Positions 54,134 through 62,068 of a stretch of DNA of 64,000 nucleotides are shown here, piece by piece (the stretch's first letter is position 1; every line of letters starts with the position of its first letter). Source of the stretch: Salinigranum halophilum (GTDB lineage Archaea > Halobacteriota > Halobacteria > Halobacteriales > Haloferacaceae); assembly GCF_007004735.1 (NCBI RefSeq), contig NZ_SSNL01000008.1, forward strand, positions 62,001 through 126,000, read 5' to 3'. Position numbers and translations under genes: made by a program. Below the pieces are notes generated by a model. That model saw only the letters and a program-made list of their open reading frames with translations, was not told the origin of the DNA and did not search any database.

Positions 54134-54886
54134 TCACTCGTCGTCGCGGAGGGTGAACAGTTCGTCGTAGTAGGTGGTGACGAGGCCGACGACGCCGTCG
54201 ACGGCTTCGACCTCGTCGTCGGCCCACTGGTCGTGGCCGGCGACACCGGCGACGAAGTAGTCGGCGAGGCGAGCGACGTCGCCGGGGTCGGCCGCGGCCC
54301 CGTCGAGCATCGACTCGACCTTGATCCGGTGGGCGGTCGCCGCAGCGTCCATCCAGTTCATCTGCTGCCCGTGGAGCTTCCAGAAGCGAGTCTGTGCCTC
54401 GGCGTAGTCGCCGTCGATACCTGCGTACTCACAGACCTCGTCGAGGTACGACTCGACCAGGTCCCAGCGGGCGTCGTCGAGGAGCGGCCCGTCGCGAGGG
54501 GTCGCGTCCGTCAGGAGGAGCGTCGCGTCGAGTCCGCCCTCGACGGCCGCCGCGAAGTCGTCGCGGTTCTCGATTTCGTCCTGGACGAAGAGCGCCTCGA
54601 CGAAGCGGACGCCGGCGAGGTGCGCCTCCGATTCGGGGACGTGGGGGAACTCCGCGGCGAACGCCTCGCCCATCAGGTCGCGGGCGGTGTTCGCCGCGTG
54701 GGTGGCGCCGGCCGCATCGCCGGCCCGGATGCAGGCCTCGCGCTCGTCCTGTGCGTAGAAGGCCCGGAGGAGCGTCTCGGCCACCGTGGATGCGTCGTAG
54801 CCGGTGCGTGGGGTCGTCGTGTCGGTACTGCGGACCGTCGTCGTCCGCGTGGGTTCGCGTGCCAGAGAGTTCGAAGATTCGGACAT
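54134..54886 (-). CDS. Hypothetical protein, 250 residues, acidic and helical
   Basis: Not recognised. The N-terminal 35 residues are Ser/Thr-rich. The remainder is alpha-helical, with WKLHGQQMNWMDAAATAHRI and LADYFVAGVAGHDQW segments and no membrane helix. Codon use is like its neighbours. A TATA box (GGTATATAAC, centre near 54955) implies a leader of about 40 nt. GGTTCGCGTGCCAG occurs twice around the start (54852-54865 and 54894-54907), a likely local duplication. The gene stands alone. Confidence 0.6.
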   Translation of the reverse strand: MSESSNSLAREPTRTTTVRSTDTTTPRTGYDASTVAETLLRAFYAQDEREACIRAGDAAGATHAANTARDLMGEAFAAEFPHVPESEAHLAGVRFVEALFVQDEIENRDDFAAAVEGGLDATLLLTDATPRDGPLLDDARWDLVESYLDEVCEYAGIDGDYAEAQTRFWKLHGQQMNWMDAAATAHRIKVESMLDGAAADPGDVARLADYFVAGVAGHDQWADDEVEAVDGVVGLVTTYYDELFTLRDDE

Positions 54887-55049
54887 GGTTGATGGTTCGC
54901 GTGCCAGGCGACCCCTGCCGCGGGGTCGTCAGTTTCACCGTTCGAGAGGAGGTATATAACATCAACTCACCAACTATCACGGGTGAAAATGTGGAAAATT
55001 CAATATTAATCTGAAAGTCAGTATTTAATGAATATATGGTAACAGCGAC

Positions 55050-55111
55050 GTCCTCGATTATGAGTGCGTGAAACGAACCCGTCCTCGATTAATGGCGCGT
55101 GAAACGGGGGA
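55050..55111. repeat. Tandem 31-bp imperfect repeat in the mscS 3-prime flank
   Basis: GTCCTCGATTATGAGTGCGTG begins at 55050 and GTCCTCGATTAATGGCGCGTG at 55081, each followed by AAACG. The copies are 31 bp apart and about 80 percent identical. They sit in an otherwise gene-free AT-rich stretch. Confidence 0.6.
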
Positions 55112-55158
55112 CGGAAGCCCAACGAAGTGGGTTCCGACCGGCCCGGTGACCGGGGTGT

Positions 55159-55932
55159 TCAGCGGATTCGAGCGATACCACGTTCGAACACCTGGTCGTT
55201 CGGGAGGATGAGTTCCTCCCCGTCGGACTCGATGTGGGTGACGAACAGGTCCATCTCGGAGACGATACCGCGGGTGTCGCCGACGCGTATCTCGTCGCCG
55301 ATTCCGTACGGTTGATTCAGCAGGAGGTAGATGCCCGCCGCGCCCGAGGCGAGCATCTGTTTGAACGCGACGACCGTGAGCACGATGAGCGCGAAGAAGT
55401 ACGCCGCGAAGAGCACCATCAGCGCTCCGGTCGCGACACCGACCTGCGAGAGAGCGATGAGCGTGGCGAGAAAGAGGACGCTGTACTTCGCTCCCAGCGG
55501 GATGACGTCGACGCGCTCCAGTTTGACCCCTCGCAGGAGTTCGGCGACGAACAGTTCGACTTTGTCCGCGACCACTAGTCCGACGATGAGAATGAGCGTC
55601 GCCGCGAACAGTTGCGGGAAGAACGCCGCGATGGCGCTGCCGAGTTGGTCGACGTAGTTGAGGCCGACGAGCGAGAGCGCGACGAGGACCGCAAAGCCGA
55701 TGACGAAGTACCGCGCGAGCCGAGAGATGATGACGACCGTTGACGTGCCGAAGTCGCGGGCGGTACGCTCGAACGACGTTCCCTCGATGGTGTCCGGGAC
55801 GCCGAGGCGCTGGAGGACACGCACGAGGACGGCGCTCGTCAGATACCCCAAGAGGACGCCGAGGACGACCACGGCCAGCGCAATCCACACACGTGTCGGG
55901 ACCGCATCGAGCGCCTCCACAGCCGTCTGCAT
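55159..55932 (-). CDS. Small-conductance mechanosensitive channel family protein (MscS-like)
   Basis: A 257-residue membrane protein with about five hydrophobic helices (IALAVVVLGVLLGYLTSAVLV, YFVIGFAVLVALSLVGL, LILIVGLVVADKVELF, YSVLFLATLIALSQVG, FFALIVLTVVAFKQML). The C-terminal YGIGDEIRVGDTRGIVSEMDLFVTHIESDGEELILPNDQVFERGI is the MscS beta-domain signature, shortened. It releases solutes on osmotic downshock. The start is 2 nt after the DacZ stop (55935), so both are in one transcript. Some DacZ-adjacent channels may respond to c-di-AMP; inference. Confidence 0.88.
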   Translation of the reverse strand: MQTAVEALDAVPTRVWIALAVVVLGVLLGYLTSAVLVRVLQRLGVPDTIEGTSFERTARDFGTSTVVIISRLARYFVIGFAVLVALSLVGLNYVDQLGSAIAAFFPQLFAATLILIVGLVVADKVELFVAELLRGVKLERVDVIPLGAKYSVLFLATLIALSQVGVATGALMVLFAAYFFALIVLTVVAFKQMLASGAAGIYLLLNQPYGIGDEIRVGDTRGIVSEMDLFVTHIESDGEELILPNDQVFERGIARIR

Positions 55933-55934
55933 CG

Positions 55935-56750
55935 TCAGTAGTCCTCCGGGTCGATCTCCAAGATGAGTTGGCCACCTTTGAACGCCCGCACCAGGCCGTC
56001 CGATTCCGACAGCACGATGGCCGTCGCGTTCGTGTCGCGCGTGATCGCACCACCGGCCATGTGCCGTGCGCCGAGCCCTTTGGGGATGTCGACCCCCTCG
56101 GCCGACGGTTCCAGGTAGCGATACGCGGAGACGATCTTGCCCGAGTCGGAGATGATGAACGCGCCGTCGAGCCGCGAGAACTCTTTCAGCATCACGTTCA
56201 CGATGGGGTCGCCCACGTGGACGTGGGACTTCTCGAACGGGTTGTACGACAGCGGTCGGGACTTGTTCATCACCTTGCCGGCGTCGCCGACGACGAACAG
56301 TGCGCCCACGGGCTTGCCCTTCTGTCCCTTCTTGCCCAGTTCGATGGCCACCTCGAAGACGTCGCGGATGACGCCCGGTTCCGCCCGGGAGTGCGTGAAG
56401 AGGTCGTACAGCCCAGAGCGCATCGACTCGTCGACGCGCACGCGGACGACGGAGTCGGGGTCGCCGTCGAAGACCGCAACCGAGCACGCGAGGTCGTCAC
56501 CCTCCGCGACGAGGCCGCGGTCCATGGCGCCCTCGATGCCGAACCGGATGCGGTCGCGGACGTTCTCGAACTCCAGCGGGAGTTCGACGAACGACTCGGC
56601 ATCGACTGCGTTCTGTGGGGCGACGACCACGACCTCGGTCTCGGCGTCGTTGTTCACGACCTGTTCGTAGAACGAACTGTTCGGTGAGAAGAGGAACACA
56701 CCGTCGACGTCCGTGATGAGGTAGTCAAGGAGCTCCGAGAGGGTCGCCAT
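55935..56750 (-). CDS. dacZ: Diadenylate cyclase DacZ (c-di-AMP synthase)
   Basis: A 271-residue protein with an N-terminal region of about 140 residues and a C-terminal DisA_N (DAC) domain. The catalytic DGA (SRLDGAFIISD) and the RHR-like loop (GARHMAGGAITRDT) are present. It condenses two ATP to c-di-AMP, essential in Haloferax volcanii and tied to osmoregulation. A TATA-like TTATCC (centre near 56777) lies 27 nt upstream of the ATG. It is the first gene of a two-gene operon with the MscS-like channel. Confidence 0.92.
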   Translation of the reverse strand: MATLSELLDYLITDVDGVFLFSPNSSFYEQVVNNDAETEVVVVAPQNAVDAESFVELPLEFENVRDRIRFGIEGAMDRGLVAEGDDLACSVAVFDGDPDSVVRVRVDESMRSGLYDLFTHSRAEPGVIRDVFEVAIELGKKGQKGKPVGALFVVGDAGKVMNKSRPLSYNPFEKSHVHVGDPIVNVMLKEFSRLDGAFIISDSGKIVSAYRYLEPSAEGVDIPKGLGARHMAGGAITRDTNATAIVLSESDGLVRAFKGGQLILEIDPEDY

Positions 56751-56906
56751 TGGTCAGTACCTCGAACGCCGGTGGGATAAGGGTTTACGTCGTCGGGGTC
56801 GGGCTGTCCGGTGATTCGGCTGCCGGCCGTCGACGACGCGAACGTTCGAGCCGGGATATGTGAGACCGGATTCGAACCGAGCCGAGACGTCACTCCGTTC
56901 GCTCAG

Positions 56907-56990
56907 TGCGTGGGACCGGATTTGAACCGGCGGACTCCTACGAGACAGCGTCCTAAGCGCTGCGCCGTTTCCTGGCTTGGCTACCCACGC
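56907..56990 (-). tRNA. tRNA-Leu (anticodon UAG)
   Basis: Read on the minus strand from 56990: GCGTGGG acceptor, D arm with AGCCAAGCCAGG, anticodon stem GCGC with loop CTTAGGA (anticodon TAG, codon CUA/CUN) and closing GCGC-type stem, long variable arm, T arm GGTTCAAATCC and CCCACGC acceptor with A discriminator. The long variable arm fits leucine (84 nt). The CCA is not encoded. No intron. Confidence 0.93.
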
Positions 56991-57085
56991 GCGTCCTCCG
57001 CTTTTCCCTCCGCCGGATTCAACCCATCGCTTCGAACCCGGCGACCCGACGGACGGTTTTTACCGTTCGCGGTCGAACACGACGT

Positions 57086-57394
57086 ATGTACCGGGCGCGC
57101 GACCGGGTGGAGAACGAGGAGTGGTTGGCCCGCATCGACCGCGCCGCCGACAGCCTCGACGTCGGCTCGGAGACCCGCTCCGTCGCGGTCGACCTCTTCC
57201 TCTCACACGTCCCCGATGCCGAGCGGTCCAAAGCGGCCGTCGCAGCGGCGAGCCTCTACGCCGGGAGCCTCATCGTCGGCGAAGAGCGCTCGCAGTCGCG
57301 CGTCGCCGAGACGATGGAGGTCTCGCGACTGTCGATTCAGACCCGCTGGAAGGACCTCCTCCGCGACGCGGGGTTTCAGCCGCCGGAGTGGTGA
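57086..57394 (+). CDS. Transcription factor B-like protein with a single cyclin-fold domain
   Basis: A 102-residue protein with one cyclin-like repeat: ARIDRAADSLDVGSETRSVAVDLF followed by AAVAAASLYAGSLIVGEERSQSRVAETMEVSRLSIQTRWKDLL, as in TFB/TFIIB. A full TFB has an N-terminal zinc ribbon and two repeats (about 300 residues), so this is a stand-alone half. A TATA-like TTTTACCG (centre near 57060) gives a leaderless start. It overlaps the convergent gene at 57376 by 19 bp at the 3-prime ends. Could modulate transcription initiation. Confidence 0.82.
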   Translation: MYRARDRVENEEWLARIDRAADSLDVGSETRSVAVDLFLSHVPDAERSKAAVAAASLYAGSLIVGEERSQSRVAETMEVSRLSIQTRWKDLLRDAGFQPPEW

Positions 57395-57624
57395 TCGCGG
57401 GCCGTTCGGACGCCGAAGTGCCGCCACAGCACGTAATAGGTGACGAGTCCGCTGACGATGGCGGCCGTGACGCCCGCGGGCGCGCCGATGAGCGGCGACG
57501 CTTCCGACGTGGCTCCGATGGCGGCCCGTCGCGCGATGAGGTGGGTGACGCCGAAGCCGACGAAGGCGAACGTGGCGAGGCCGACGACGACGCTCCCGGC
57601 GACGGCGAGAGTCTTCGGGCGCAT
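57376..57624 (-). CDS. Small membrane protein, 82 residues
   Basis: Two hydrophobic segments, TLAVAGSVVVGLATFAFVGFGVTHLI and PAGVTAAIVSGLVTYYVLW, followed by a charged His-rich tail. No family recognised. It overlaps the 3-prime end of the TFB-like gene by 19 bp on the opposite strand. Function unknown. The start may be the ATG at 57624; no TATA box stands out. Confidence 0.65.
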   Translation of the reverse strand: MRPKTLAVAGSVVVGLATFAFVGFGVTHLIARRAAIGATSEASPLIGAPAGVTAAIVSGLVTYYVLWRHFGVRTARDHHSGG

Positions 57625-57707
57625 GGTCGTGATACATCCACGGGGTGTGAGAAGGTTTCGCTCGGTCAGGGGGCAGCGGTCGGCAATCGACGGCCAGCAG
57701 TCAGCGG

Positions 57708-58211
57708 TCAGCGGTTCGGCGAGTCACGTGCGGGTGGTCGTCCCTCACGACCGGGTGTGAGGCACCCGTGTTCGTCGATTTCGCCGCGGACGATACGCGT
57801 CGAGGAGATGCGGTCACCGTCGGCGGCGGGAACGTGGTCGACGACGCTGATTTCGAGCGGGTCGAGCCCGCGTTCGCGCCTGATTCGGTTGACCGCCTCG
57901 GCCCCCGACTTCGTCTCGGGGGAGACCACGAGCGCGTCGAAGCCGGGTTCGGTCGCGATGCCGGTCGGTTCGTCGAGGCGACGGATGGTGAACTCGCGGT
58001 CGTGCTGTGTCGAGTACCGGGCGAGTTCGGTTTCGAGGTCGCGCTTGCGTTCTTCGAACGGGCGGACGTACCGGTCGACGTTCCGCGTCTTCGGTGCCAG
58101 GTCGTCGCTCGTGAGGCCGACGGTGACGTCCCCGATCTCGAACGCCCGCTCGAACAGGGCACGGTGCCCGTCGTGGACCGGGTCGAACGTCCCGCCCAGC
58201 GCGACGTGCAT
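57708..58211 (-). CDS. coaD: Phosphopantetheine adenylyltransferase, archaeal type (CoaD-like)
   Basis: A 167-residue nucleotidyltransferase. MHVALGGTFDPVHDGHRALFERAF carries the T/HxGH motif (HDGH) and the C-terminal DGDRISSTRI is the ISSTxI signature. It makes dephospho-CoA from phosphopantetheine and ATP in CoA synthesis, relevant to the CoA module of the island. The TATA-like TTTTAAG (centre near 58238) is 27 nt upstream, a leaderless start. The C-terminal 20 residues are an unusual Arg/Pro-rich tail. Confidence 0.92.
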   Translation of the reverse strand: MHVALGGTFDPVHDGHRALFERAFEIGDVTVGLTSDDLAPKTRNVDRYVRPFEERKRDLETELARYSTQHDREFTIRRLDEPTGIATEPGFDALVVSPETKSGAEAVNRIRRERGLDPLEISVVDHVPAADGDRISSTRIVRGEIDEHGCLTPGREGRPPARDSPNR

Positions 58212-58268
58212 ACACCGGGCGTGGGGACGCCACGTCTTAAAATCGACTGCTTTCGGGCCCGCGTTCGG

Positions 58269-58874
58269 TCACTCCGTTCGGTCCTCCTCTTCGACCGTGA
58301 TGGTCACGGGCGACTCGTCGTCTGCCGCGTCAGCCCCGCCGAGGCGACGGTCGAGGTTGAACACCGTGTTGAGCTGTCGTTGGACCTGGTCGACGACGCC
58401 GTTGACGAGGTCCGACGGCGCGATGGCCTCGTACTCGTACGGGTTGTTGCCCGCGCCGGCGCTCTCGCGCTTGCCACGCGTCACCGTCTCCTCCTCGTGG
58501 AGTTCAGCGAGCGCCTCGCGGACCGTACTCGGGTACAGACCGGTGCCGTCGGCGACCTCCTCGCTCGTCGACCTCGGGTGCTGCCGGAGGTAGACGTAGA
58601 TGCGAGCGCGCGTCTCGGTGTCGAGCAGCCACGCCAGCAGGTCGACGACGTTCTCGTCGAACCCCTCGACCGCGCGGTCGGCCTCGGCTTCGAGCCGTTC
58701 CCGCGCGGCCTTCGCTTTCGCCGCAGTCGAACTGTCGCTCGACGCCGCCTCCGTGAGGTCGTCGAACTCGTCGGACGCGTCTTCCACGGGGCCCGCGGGC
58801 CCATCGTCGGTCACGGACCCGTCGTCGGGCGTGTCGTGCGTCTCGTCGGTCGGGTCGGTGTCCTCTGGAGCCAT
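58269..58874 (-). CDS. Winged-helix transcriptional regulator-like protein
   Basis: A 201-residue protein. A highly acidic 70-residue N-terminus (DTPDDGSVTDDGPAGPVEDAS) precedes a wHTH: LLDTETRARIYVYLRQHPRSTSEEVADGTGLYPSTVREALAELHEEETVTRGKRE. The C-terminal NGVVDQVQRQLNTVFNLDRRL is helical. ArsR/TrmB-like regulator; ligand unknown. It lies between coaD and gshA on the same strand. Confidence 0.85.
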   Translation of the reverse strand: MAPEDTDPTDETHDTPDDGSVTDDGPAGPVEDASDEFDDLTEAASSDSSTAAKAKAARERLEAEADRAVEGFDENVVDLLAWLLDTETRARIYVYLRQHPRSTSEEVADGTGLYPSTVREALAELHEEETVTRGKRESAGAGNNPYEYEAIAPSDLVNGVVDQVQRQLNTVFNLDRRLGGADAADDESPVTITVEEEDRTE

Positions 58875-58978
58875 CGTGTTCTCGGGAGAAGGTCAAAACG
58901 CTGGATGGAAATAGTTTGTGCCGGCGTGTGTCGAGCGGGAGGGAACGGCGCGGCCGACCGGCCCGACACCACAGCCGT

Positions 58979-60052
58979 TCAGAGGAGGAGTGACTGACAG
59001 AGCGCGTCCATCCCTTCCTCGTCGTGCAGGCGGCGCTGGCGGGTCGAACAGCACTCGCCGTCGAGGATATCGCGCAGTCCGGAGACGCCGAGCCGGTCAC
59101 ACTCGGCGTCGACGTGGGTCACGAGGTCGACGACCGACTCGCCGTCGGGCGCGACGAACGACGCCTCCCGACCGTGGCGCATCGCACGCCACTTGTTCTC
59201 GTCGAGCAGTTCCCGCCGGATTTCGGTCCCCGACTCCCCGTCCTCGTACCGTTCGGCGAGGTCGATGACGAGCGCGTGGACGTACTCGGTGAACGCGGTT
59301 ACGCGGGCGGGGTCGGTCTGCCCGTCCGGTGTCCGCACCTCGACGGTCCCGTGACCGGTGTGGGGTCGGACGTCGTACCACAGCTCTCCACGGTCGTTGA
59401 TCGAGTCGGTCTCGACCATCTGGCGCTCGAACGCGAGATACGAGTCGAAGGAGTCGAACGCGGTCGGCATCCCCGTGTTGGGGAGCCCCTCGAAGACCTT
59501 CGCACGGGCGGAGGCGAGTCCCGTATCGAAGCCGTTCCAGTACGGCGAGTTCGCCGAGAGCGCGAGCAGTGGCGGGAGGTACCAGCGGAGTTCGTTCGCG
59601 ACCCAGGTCGCCTTGTCGGCGTCGTCGACACCGACGTGGACGTGCAGGCCCGCCGTCGTGTTACGGTGCTGAGGGTACTGAATCCGGTCGAGTTGTGCGC
59701 GATAGCGCGGCTTCTCGGCGTGGTCGAGTTCGCGCCACTTCGCGGCCGGATGGAGCCCGGCGGCGGCGATGCGGTAGCCGTGGCGTTCGGCGTGGTCGAC
59801 CAGCGCCGCTCTGACCGACCGCACCGTCTCGTCCACCCGGTCGACGGACTCGATAAGCGGTGTCTGCGTCTCGATGGTGAACTTGAACAGTTCGTGGTCG
59901 AGTCGGTCCTCGAGCAGGTCCGGCGGGGCGGCACCGTACACCAGGTCGCCGATTCCCGACGTCGGTCGACCGCGCTCGTCGACGATGTAGAACTCCTCCT
60001 CGACGCCGAGCGTCCCGAGCTGTGAGAACGCCTCCGACGAACCGATATCCAT
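58979..60052 (-). CDS. gshA: Glutamate-cysteine ligase, archaeal type
   Basis: A 357-residue GCS2/YbdK-type ligase. [13 protein letters not shown] is the metal-binding E-E-x-F-Y opening, followed by [19 protein letters not shown] and [15 protein letters not shown]. It makes gamma-glutamylcysteine, the main thiol of haloarchaea. Length matches the known haloarchaeal GshA. A TATA-like TTTATTTAA (centre near 60082) lies 30 nt upstream. Divergent from nothing; flpA precedes it on the same strand with its own spacer of 53 nt. Confidence 0.93.
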   Translation of the reverse strand: MDIGSSEAFSQLGTLGVEEEFYIVDERGRPTSGIGDLVYGAAPPDLLEDRLDHELFKFTIETQTPLIESVDRVDETVRSVRAALVDHAERHGYRIAAAGLHPAAKWRELDHAEKPRYRAQLDRIQYPQHRNTTAGLHVHVGVDDADKATWVANELRWYLPPLLALSANSPYWNGFDTGLASARAKVFEGLPNTGMPTAFDSFDSYLAFERQMVETDSINDRGELWYDVRPHTGHGTVEVRTPDGQTDPARVTAFTEYVHALVIDLAERYEDGESGTEIRRELLDENKWRAMRHGREASFVAPDGESVVDLVTHVDAECDRLGVSGLRDILDGECCSTRQRRLHDEEGMDALCQSLLL

Positions 60053-60105
60053 CGACGCGGGCTTCGCTCCCGGCTGTTAAATAAACCGTGGACCCCGGCC
60101 GGCTC

Positions 60106-60735
60106 TCACCGCGGGCGGGCCACGACGGCGAGGTGGTCGGCGTGGTACCTGTCGAGTCGGCGCGTCTCCAGCAGTTCGTACCCGTCCGACAGCCGCTCAC
60201 GGACGCGCTCGAAGACGTCCTCGGGTGCGGCCGTGACGTCCTCGCTTCGAGCTTTCACCGCGAGGAGCAGCCGACCGTCGTCGGCGAGGAACTGTCGGTT
60301 CCGCAGGGCGACGTCGGCCTGCCCGCGCGTCGCGACGTCCTGGACGAGCAGGTCCAGGTCCGCTTCGACGACGTGGGCGTAGGTCTCCGGCCGCCGGGCG
60401 TCTTTCAGGAGGGGAAAGAGGCGCTCCCGACTGGCGGCCACCGAGAGGAGGTCACGTGTCGGGCGCGGAGCGAACTCGACCGCGTAGGTGGGGCCACAGA
60501 CGTCGGCGACGTGGCTGACTGTCGTTCCCGACGCAGCCCCGAGATACAGGACCGACTGTGCGGGTCCGAGACCGGTCTCCATGTCGAGTGCGAGCATCGC
60601 ACCGAGTTTCGACCGGCCGGCGTCCCAGACACGCCACTCACCCACAGTGGGCTCGCCGTACACCGGCTCACCCCGCGTGACGAGCCGCGACCGTCCGTCG
60701 ACGGTTCGACGCTCGACGCCGTCGGGGAGGCTCAC
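60106..60735 (-). CDS. flpA: Fibrillarin-like rRNA/tRNA 2-prime-O-methyltransferase
   Basis: A 209-residue fibrillarin. SKLGAMLALDMETGLGPAQSVLYLGAASGTTVSHVAD contains the SAM-binding G-A-A-S-G-T-T-V, and TYAVEFAPR and VEADLDLLVQDV follow. It is the catalytic subunit of C/D-box RNPs, guided to rRNA and tRNA ribose sites. Its ATG overlaps the nop5 stop by 4 nt (60732-60735), so the two subunits are translationally coupled, which is the usual archaeal order. Confidence 0.95.
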   Translation of the reverse strand: MSLPDGVERRTVDGRSRLVTRGEPVYGEPTVGEWRVWDAGRSKLGAMLALDMETGLGPAQSVLYLGAASGTTVSHVADVCGPTYAVEFAPRPTRDLLSVAASRERLFPLLKDARRPETYAHVVEADLDLLVQDVATRGQADVALRNRQFLADDGRLLLAVKARSEDVTAAPEDVFERVRERLSDGYELLETRRLDRYHADHLAVVARPR

Positions 60736-61595
60736 GCGCCGTCACCTCTCTCGTCTGTCTCCTCCGCCCGAGCACGGATACGCGCCATCCGCTCGGCCAG
60801 GTCGGCGTGGAGTCGGTCGCGGCGTTCGCCGGCGTAGTGGTCCGCGCGGGCGGCCAGTGCGAGCTTCGCGGCGAAGGCACGCGCGGCCGACCCCCGGTCG
60901 TCCCGACGCGTCCCGCGGACGAACTCGTGGGTGAAGATGACGCCGTGTTTGGGGGACGGGGCACGCCCGCGCAGGTGCGCGAAGAGCGCGTCCTCGGCGC
61001 CGAGGACCTGGACGGTCCCGGCGGGCATCTTCGCCAGTGGTTCGAGGCCGCCGGCGAGCGCGACGAGACGCGACGCGAGCACCGGTCCGGCCATCTCGGC
61101 GAGGTTCGGGACGACGGTGGGCGCGTGGGTTTCGAGGTACTGTCGCAGGCTGTCGCGCTCGTCCGCCAGCGCCGCCACCTGCGAGGCGAGCGCGACGACC
61201 CGTTCCTCGGTGGGGTCCTGTGGGTCGCGAGCGGCGACGTCGACTCCTGTCCCGACGTCGTCGAAGAGCGCTCCGGCCCACTCCTCGACGCGTTCGGCGA
61301 GTTCGTTCGCCGTCCGAGCGGCGTCGTCCATGGCCCGGACGGCGTGTTTCAGCTGCTGGTCGTCGGCGCGTTCGCGTTCGCGGACGACGCGGGCTGTGGC
61401 GTGCACCGTCACCTGGTGGAGCCACTCGTAGTACGCGTCCGTCGACTCTGTTCGTCCGGAGGCGACGGCGAGCGCCGGCCAGTCGTCCGGCTCGTCGGCC
61501 TCACCGTCGGTGATTGCGGCGGCGGCCCCGTCGAGGTCCGCTCGGTCGACACCCTCGAACCAGCCCCCGTTCGGTGGAGCGGTTCCGTCGTTCAT
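60732..61595 (-). CDS. nop5: NOP5/NOP56-family C/D RNP core protein
   Basis: A 287-residue protein. The NOP domain is clear: LAEMAGPVLASRLVALAGGLEPLAKMPAGTVQVLGAEDALF and LRGRAPSPKHGVIFTHEFVRG, which binds the C/D RNA-L7Ae interface. The N-terminus is shorter than in other archaea. It bridges the guide RNA and fibrillarin. A TATA-like CTATACC (centre near 61620) is about 25 nt upstream. It leads the nop5-flpA operon. Confidence 0.94.
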   Translation of the reverse strand: MNDGTAPPNGGWFEGVDRADLDGAAAAITDGEADEPDDWPALAVASGRTESTDAYYEWLHQVTVHATARVVRERERADDQQLKHAVRAMDDAARTANELAERVEEWAGALFDDVGTGVDVAARDPQDPTEERVVALASQVAALADERDSLRQYLETHAPTVVPNLAEMAGPVLASRLVALAGGLEPLAKMPAGTVQVLGAEDALFAHLRGRAPSPKHGVIFTHEFVRGTRRDDRGSAARAFAAKLALAARADHYAGERRDRLHADLAERMARIRARAEETDERGDGA

Positions 61596-61701
61596 ACGTT
61601 CACGCGGACGCCCGCCGGTATAGCCGTCCCGGTCAGCGTCGACACGTCGGTGGCCACAGCGCGACCGCTCAGGAGGAGTGAAAACGGCGTCTGCCGGGAA
61701 A

Positions 61702-61784
61702 TGCAGTCCCAGTCGAAGTCATCACACAGCCGACCGCACGTTGTCGTACGGTCGGCTGTGTAGACAGTTGCAACAGGGACTGCA
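61702..61784. ncRNA. Nested inverted repeat between nop5 and cspA: candidate structured RNA or palindromic element
   Basis: An outer 9-bp arm TGCAGTCCC (61702-61710) pairs with GGGACTGCA (61776-61784). Inside, ACACAGCCGACCG (61724-61736) pairs perfectly with CGGTCGGCTGTGT (61749-61761) around a 12-nt loop. The two halves are separated by unpaired stretches of 13 and 14 nt. On the minus strand the segment 61719-61725 reads GTGATGA, the C-box consensus, but no clear D box sits at the right spacing. Could be an RNA, an operator or a small mobile palindrome. Strand undetermined. Confidence 0.4.
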
Positions 61785-61873
61785 CCGGTCAAACGGGCGT
61801 CCGCTCGTCAGCAGGGCACCGCACGCCCATCACGAGTTGTCGAGAGTCGAGTCGTCTTCGGTCGAAATCGACC

Positions 61874-62068
61874 TTACAGGCGCGTCAGGTTCGCTGCGCG
61901 GGGACCCTTGGGCGAGCTCTCGATGGAGAACTCGACTTCCTGTCCCTCTTCGAGGTCCGGGCCGCCAACGTCTTCCATGTGGAAGAACACGTCGTCGTCC
62001 GCATCGTCCGTCGAGATGAAACCGTAGCCGCCAGTGTCGTTGAAGAAATCAACGTTTCCTTTCGCCAT
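61874..62068 (-). CDS. cspA: Cold-shock-domain protein
   Basis: A 64-residue OB-fold protein. KGNVDFFNDTGGYGFISTDD and DVFFHMEDV carry the RNP1/RNP2 motifs (with GYGFI and VFFH). It binds single-stranded RNA or DNA. The ATG at 62068 has a TATA-like GATAAGG (centre near 62097) 29 nt upstream. It is divergent from trpB, with the 83-bp inverted repeat downstream of its stop. Confidence 0.93.
   Translation of the reverse strand: MAKGNVDFFNDTGGYGFISTDDADDDVFFHMEDVGGPDLEEGQEVEFSIESSPKGPRAANLTRL

Noticed and set aside
61660-61790. Canonical C/D box guide RNA on the minus strand
   Set aside because: A C-box-like GTGATGA is present at 61719-61725, but CTGA occurs only at 61669-61672, 46 nt away, with no convincing D-prime/C-prime pair. 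I keep the structure as an unassigned candidate only.
61592-61792. 66-residue minus-strand ORF through the nested inverted repeat
   Set aside because: It overlaps the nop5 promoter and start and shows no homology-like pattern; the inverted repeat explains the sequence better.
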